A stretch of DNA of 9,684 nucleotides from contig JASHVH010000336.1 in assembly GCA_030039575.1 (NCBI GenBank), positions 1-9,684 of the forward strand, in the 5' to 3' direction. Positions 6,760 to 9,684 of the stretch are shown piece by piece. How positions within the stretch are numbered: position 1 is the stretch's first letter; each line of letters opens with the position of its first letter. A program made the translations under genes and the position numbers. Under the pieces are notes generated by a model. The model was not told the DNA's origin, did no database searches, and was given only the letters and a program-made list of their open reading frames with translations. The stretch is from Acidimicrobiales bacterium (GTDB lineage: Bacteria > Actinomycetota > Acidimicrobiia > Acidimicrobiales > Palsa-688).

Positions 6760-8474
6760 GGTACGAGAGCCTTGACCACCCTGACCGGTCCCGGGCCGAG
6801 CGGGCGGATGCTGTAGGGGCCCACGGCCGCGGGCACCACCAACGTCTCGGCGTAGACGAGAGAATGCCCCGGCCCGTTGGCCGGCTCCACCAAGACGCCC
6901 TCGCCCTCGACCACGTTGAGGACATGGAACCTGCCTTCTGTGGCGTCGTTGGCGACTGCCCCAGGCCTGAGGGCCATGCGCCGGACCTCGAAGAACATCT
7001 CTGGCAAAGCGCCCAGCAGCTCCTCCTGCCAGCCGTCACCGCGGCGGAGCGCCCTTGGCTGTTGGACAAGGTCGCGCCTCACGTCCGGCCCCCGCCGGTC
7101 AGTGTCCAGGTTCTTGAACGCATGGTTGACGTGCACCGGCCGGAGCTCGCCGTCGATGCCCTGGCGCAACCAATCGTAGAACCGTAAGGAGTAAAGGTAG
7201 GGCGTGGCGCTTACCTCGAGCACCACGTTGCCTTCACCGCTCCCGTGAGGGGTGCCGCCGGGGATAAGGAACAATTGGTGCGGGGTGGCCGGGAACGTAG
7301 GCACGTAGCGGGTAATTTCGAGTGGGGTCCCGTCGTGGTCGGCCTGGCTCGCCTCCTGGTGAAAGGCGTCCAGGTCGGCATCCTGGCGCAAGCCGAGAAA
7401 GACCCGTTGCGTCTCGCTACCTACCATGACGTAGTAAGACTCGTGTTGCGTGTACGGCCACCCAAAAACGGAGCGCATGTAGTCCTGTTTTGGGTGGCAG
7501 TGGACCGAGAGGTTGCCGCCGTCGACCGTGTCCAGGTAATCGAACCGGACCGGGAACGACGTCCCGAAAGCCCGGTGCACGCTCTCCCCCAGTACTTCCA
7601 CGGGATGTTGCGCCACCACCAGCTGGAACGGCACCTCGACAAAAGGGCCGTCCTCTGCACCGATCAAGACTCCGGCCTCCGGCGCGATCAGCTCGTACCC
7701 GAGGGCCGTGTTGACCGAGCCGGGGTTTTGCCCGAGGGTGCGCTGTGCCCAGTGGCCGCCCCACGGGGTCGTGTTGAAGGTCGGCCGGGTACGAAACGGC
7801 CGCGTGGCCAGTTCGGCCAGCGTGGCCCGCAGTGTGGCGCCATCGAGGACCGCCGGCGCGTTGGGGTCTTGCATGTCGACCCAGAAGTCGACACGAGAGA
7901 TGATTTCGTCGCGCTGGCGGTCGAGGAGCGGCCAATCGATAAAAAAGAGGCGCTTGGTGGTACCAGCCCCCGAACCGGGCGGCTGACCCAGGTTGAGGCC
8001 GCTGCCGGTCACCACCGCCGCCTCCGCATAGCGCTTCGGCAGGTCTGCGTACCACAACACGTCATGGCGTACAAGGGCGGCACCGGGACCGTAAACCACC
8101 CGGAGGCCTCCTGCCTCCACCCTCACGTGGGACGGCGGCCGCACCAGGTCGGACAACTGCCCTGACGCGAGGTAGTCGAAGTCGGGGTCGTCACGCAGCT
8201 CGAGGGACGAGGTCAGCTCCTGGAGGCGACGCCACGGCAACATCCACGCGTTCGTGGCCGTGAACTCCGTTTCGAAACCCCGATGGTCCAGGGCCTTGCC
8301 CAAGTCAGAGACGAGGTCCGCCCATCCGGCCGAGACCGGGCCGTCTATAGCCAGGACGGAAACCCCCTGGTTGAGGGACGCGACCAGCTCGTCCCACCCG
8401 GAGACGACCGGCCGGCCGGCGGGCGGGTAAGAAGGGGTAGCCGCATAAGGACGCACGAGCAAGCCCCTCCTCAT
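6756..8474 (-). CDS. Class I phosphomannose-isomerase-like protein with an extra N-terminal domain
   Basis: The C-terminal part (about residues 230-572) resembles class I mannose-6-phosphate isomerases, which interconvert mannose-6-phosphate and fructose-6-phosphate with a zinc ion. It shows FNTTPWGGHWA (233-243), the metal region SVHCHPKQDYM (323-333), HESYYVM with Glu345, and IPGGTPHGSGEG with His410. HCHP stands where QVHP is usual. The total of 572 aa is well above the roughly 300-430 aa of standard enzymes. Residues 1-215 form a separate N-terminal domain. It contains VLAIDGPVSAGWADL (40-54), which looks like a nucleoside-kinase P-loop whose GKS lysine has become Trp. ATG 8474 has GAGGG 4 nt upstream. 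It is the first gene of the operon, and its stop overlaps the ROK start. Isomerase activity is likely but unproven; the N-terminal role is unknown. Confidence 0.78.
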   Translation of the reverse strand: MRRGLLVRPYAATPSYPPAGRPVVSGWDELVASLNQGVSVLAIDGPVSAGWADLVSDLGKALDHRGFETEFTATNAWMLPWRRLQELTSSLELRDDPDFDYLASGQLSDLVRPPSHVRVEAGGLRVVYGPGAALVRHDVLWYADLPKRYAEAAVVTGSGLNLGQPPGSGAGTTKRLFFIDWPLLDRQRDEIISRVDFWVDMQDPNAPAVLDGATLRATLAELATRPFRTRPTFNTTPWGGHWAQRTLGQNPGSVNTALGYELIAPEAGVLIGAEDGPFVEVPFQLVVAQHPVEVLGESVHRAFGTSFPVRFDYLDTVDGGNLSVHCHPKQDYMRSVFGWPYTQHESYYVMVGSETQRVFLGLRQDADLDAFHQEASQADHDGTPLEITRYVPTFPATPHQLFLIPGGTPHGSGEGNVVLEVSATPYLYSLRFYDWLRQGIDGELRPVHVNHAFKNLDTDRRGPDVRRDLVQQPRALRRGDGWQEELLGALPEMFFEVRRMALRPGAVANDATEGRFHVLNVVEGEGVLVEPANGPGHSLVYAETLVVPAAVGPYSIRPLGPGPVRVVKALVP

Positions 8475-8515
8475 CTGGCCCTCACCAGCAAGCCCGTCTT
8501 CATCTGGCCCTCATC
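8458..8515 (-). repeat. 29-bp tandem duplication of the PMI-like gene's start region
   Basis: Copy 1 is 8458-8486 and copy 2 is 8487-8515, matching at 26 of 29 positions. Each unit holds, on the minus strand, GAGGGCCAG, an ATG, and codons for M-(K/R)-(T/R)-G-L-L-V. Since 29 is not a multiple of three, the upstream start is out of frame with the gene. Confidence 0.88.
8471..8503 (-). CDS. Possible 10-residue leader peptide coupled to the PMI-like gene
   Basis: The upstream copy of the duplication has its own GAGGG (8512-8508) and ATG (8503). It reads MKTGLLVRAR and stops at TGA 8473-8471. This stop overlaps the ATG of the PMI-like gene as ATGA, the normal geometry for translational coupling. 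The peptide copies the gene's own start (MRRGLLVR) until the duplication shifts the frame. It may simply be a by-product of the duplication. If translated, it could set the rate of initiation at the main gene. Confidence 0.35.
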   Translation of the reverse strand: MKTGLLVRAR

Positions 8516-8548
8516 GTCTGGCACCACCTTGTCGGACCGTTAGCTCCT

Positions 8549-8570
8549 CCTATGTTATCGATAGCATAGG
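8549..8570. promoter_or_regulatory. LacI-type operator upstream of the PMI-ROK-LacI-UxuA-epimerase operon
   Basis: The core TATGTTATCGATAGCATA (8551-8568) is flanked by CC and GG, making a 22-bp palindrome with one mismatched pair and a central CG. It shares the consensus TRTGTTATCGWTAGCAYA with the site at 2242-2259. It covers the predicted -10 of the promoter at 8558-8586. Because the LacI gene is the third gene of this operon, the site implies autoregulation. Confidence 0.85.
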
Positions 8571-8586
8571 CAATTTCCGGCGTCAA
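8558..8586 (-). promoter_or_regulatory. Predicted promoter of the five-gene operon
   Basis: On the minus strand TTGACG (8586-8581) is the -35. After 17 nt comes TATCGA (8563-8558), a weak -10 lying in the operator. The TTGACG is 12 nt from the core palindrome, against 13 nt at the binding-protein promoter. The start would be near 8551, leaving a leader of about 75 nt. Confidence 0.6.
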
Positions 8587-8622
8587 ATGGGCTCGGCCCC
8601 CCGCCGCTGGGTCAGGCCTCCA

Positions 8623-8645
8623 GGGGTCACGCCGGTGACGGCCCC
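8623..8645 (-). terminator. Stem-loop downstream of the mannosidase gene (possible terminator)
   Basis: GGGG and GTCAC at 8623-8630 pair with GTGAC (8635-8639) and CCCC (8642-8645) around a GCCG loop, with a two-base bulge. It lies 45-67 nt after the mannosidase stop and before the next promoter. There is no T-run, so intrinsic termination is doubtful. Confidence 0.3.
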
Positions 8646-8689
8646 CCATCCGTCCACCCACGACCTGCCCATTTTCTTCTCGGCGCGAG

Positions 8690-9684
8690 TCACCACTTCA
8701 AGAGGATGCTCTGGGTGCAGCGTGGCCCGACCTCAACGGTCACCACCGATCCGTTGGTCTCGATGGGCGCCTCTTCGCGTTCGTCTGGCCGGACGGTCCA
8801 GGCCCCTCTAAGGGGGTTCCCCAGGTCTATCGTCACCCGCTCGTCATTGCCTTTGTAATTCAAGAGCCGCACCACCATTCCGGAGCCGTCCTCGGACACC
8901 TTTGAACCAACAACGAGGTCTGGCCCCTCGAGCACCTGGCACACCGCCCCATTAGGCGGGGAAAACTGCCTCCGGTCACGCAAAGCGAGCGGGGGTGTCC
9001 TGACTTCAGCAGAAAATCGCATCGCTCGGGTCACGTCAAGGTGCCCCGGCGTGCTCGTCAGGCTGTAACGAAGACGGATCCGGCCGTCTTGCTGGGCCTT
9101 GAAGTTCACGAACCAGTGGTTGTTGAGAGCCCAGGACATGACGACGGGGCTCGTCCGGTCCAAGTGCTCCACGACCCGGCCCGTGTTCACCCCTCCGAGG
9201 TGTACCAGCGGGGCGTCAACCGGTACGAGCACGACGCTGTGCTCAGGTCCGTCAACGCCGACCCAACCCTGGACCGGGTACCAACTTTTCACGCTCCCGG
9301 GTAGCTGTTCGACGTCGGGCTCGCACGGGACGCCGTTGAAATCACCGAGGAACGAAGAACCCTCGACCGTAAATGGGAAGGCGAAAAAGACGCTCTCAGG
9401 GCCCTCGACTGCAACTTTGTCAAAAATCCACTCGACGTCCAACCGCCGGCTGGCCTGCCAGAGTGTAAAAGTGCACCTGGCCGACCGCATCCCCGGTCCC
9501 ACAAGGTCGACGGGCAAGCAAGCGCGGCCGGCGCCCACCTTGGCCTCGTGGACCGTGACCTCCGCGGGGCCGTCGTAGGCGAACTCGGCGTCGTCACGCC
9601 AGGAACCGAAGTCCTTGGCCGAGAAATCCGGGAGGAAGAGCGCCTCGCGGCCTTCGGGTGAAGTCACCCGTTCGTAGACATATT
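8690..9684 (-). CDS. Glycoside hydrolase family 38-like alpha-mannosidase, C-terminal part (partial)
   Basis: The reading frame is open to the window edge (it enters with YVYERVTSPEG), so the N-terminal catalytic domain lies outside and about 330 codons are visible. GH38 enzymes remove alpha-linked mannose from oligosaccharides. The visible part fits the C-terminal beta-sandwich region of the family: FFAFPFTVEGSS, then EPDVEQLPGSVKSWYPVQGW followed by VGVDGPEHSVVLVPVDAPLV, then NHWFVNFKAQQDGRIRLRYS. It ends with CTQSILLKW. The pattern 'PE.DQLPGS...W..VQ.WV' followed by 'DAPLV..G' is characteristic. No signal peptide can be judged. It is upstream of and co-oriented with the operon but separated by 215 nt and a new promoter. 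I infer it supplies mannose to the PMI/ROK pathway. The family call rests on C-terminal features only. Confidence 0.75.
   Translation of the reverse strand, partial: YVYERVTSPEGREALFLPDFSAKDFGSWRDDAEFAYDGPAEVTVHEAKVGAGRACLPVDLVGPGMRSARCTFTLWQASRRLDVEWIFDKVAVEGPESVFFAFPFTVEGSSFLGDFNGVPCEPDVEQLPGSVKSWYPVQGWVGVDGPEHSVVLVPVDAPLVHLGGVNTGRVVEHLDRTSPVVMSWALNNHWFVNFKAQQDGRIRLRYSLTSTPGHLDVTRAMRFSAEVRTPPLALRDRRQFSPPNGAVCQVLEGPDLVVGSKVSEDGSGMVVRLLNYKGNDERVTIDLGNPLRGAWTVRPDEREEAPIETNGSVVTVEVGPRCTQSILLKW

Noticed and set aside
1..9684. CRISPR arrays, tRNA/rRNA genes, insertion sequences
   Set aside because: No regularly spaced repeats, no tRNA-like cloverleaf noticed, and no transposase-like protein or terminal inverted repeats were seen. 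The only repeats are the two tandem duplications and the operators.

Overview
The window is a high-GC bacterial sugar-utilisation locus, read almost entirely on the minus strand. Strong AAAGGAG/AAGGAGG ribosome binding sites, ATGA-type gene overlaps, a CUT1-type ABC importer and a LacI-family regulator point to a Gram-positive or other Terrabacteria-type organism (actinobacterial, Chloroflexota-like or high-GC firmicute). The sequence alone does not settle the lineage.

Layout, in transcription order on the minus strand: (i) 9684-8690, the C-terminal part of a GH38-like alpha-mannosidase, cut by the window edge; (ii) 8689-8475, an intergenic region with a TTGACG promoter, a 22-bp LacI-type palindrome and a 29-bp tandem duplication that copies the start region of the next gene; (iii) a five-gene operon: a phosphomannose-isomerase-like protein with an unusual N-terminal domain (8474-6756), a ROK sugar kinase (6759-5758), a LacI regulator (5761-4685), a UxuA-type mannonate dehydratase (4647-3586) and an aldose-1-epimerase-like protein (3549-2515); (iv) 2514-1975, which holds a decayed plus-strand start of a phytanoyl-CoA-dioxygenase-like gene, a second TTGACG promoter with a related operator, and a roughly 265-nt leader carrying a 50-bp tandem repeat; (v) a sugar-binding protein (1974-697), a strong intergenic hairpin, and the start of a MalF/UgpA-type permease (561-1, cut by the window edge).

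The genes make sense together as alpha-mannoside/mannose use: import by the ABC system, hydrolysis by the mannosidase, mutarotation by the epimerase, phosphorylation by the ROK kinase and isomerisation to fructose-6-phosphate by the PMI-like enzyme. The mannonate dehydratase suggests a second, oxidative branch (mannonate to 2-keto-3-deoxygluconate), but no mannose or fructuronate dehydrogenase is visible here. The two near-identical operators (consensus TRTGTTATCGWTAGCAYA), each 12-13 nt downstream of a TTGACG box, are the likely targets of the LacI protein encoded inside the operon. That would make the operon autoregulated and tie it to the importer.

The most interesting points are the matched promoter-operator pair, the start-region duplication that creates a 10-codon leader coupled to the PMI-like gene, the degenerate P-loop-like domain fused to the PMI core, the frameshifted dioxygenase remnant, and the tandem repeat in the binding-protein leader.
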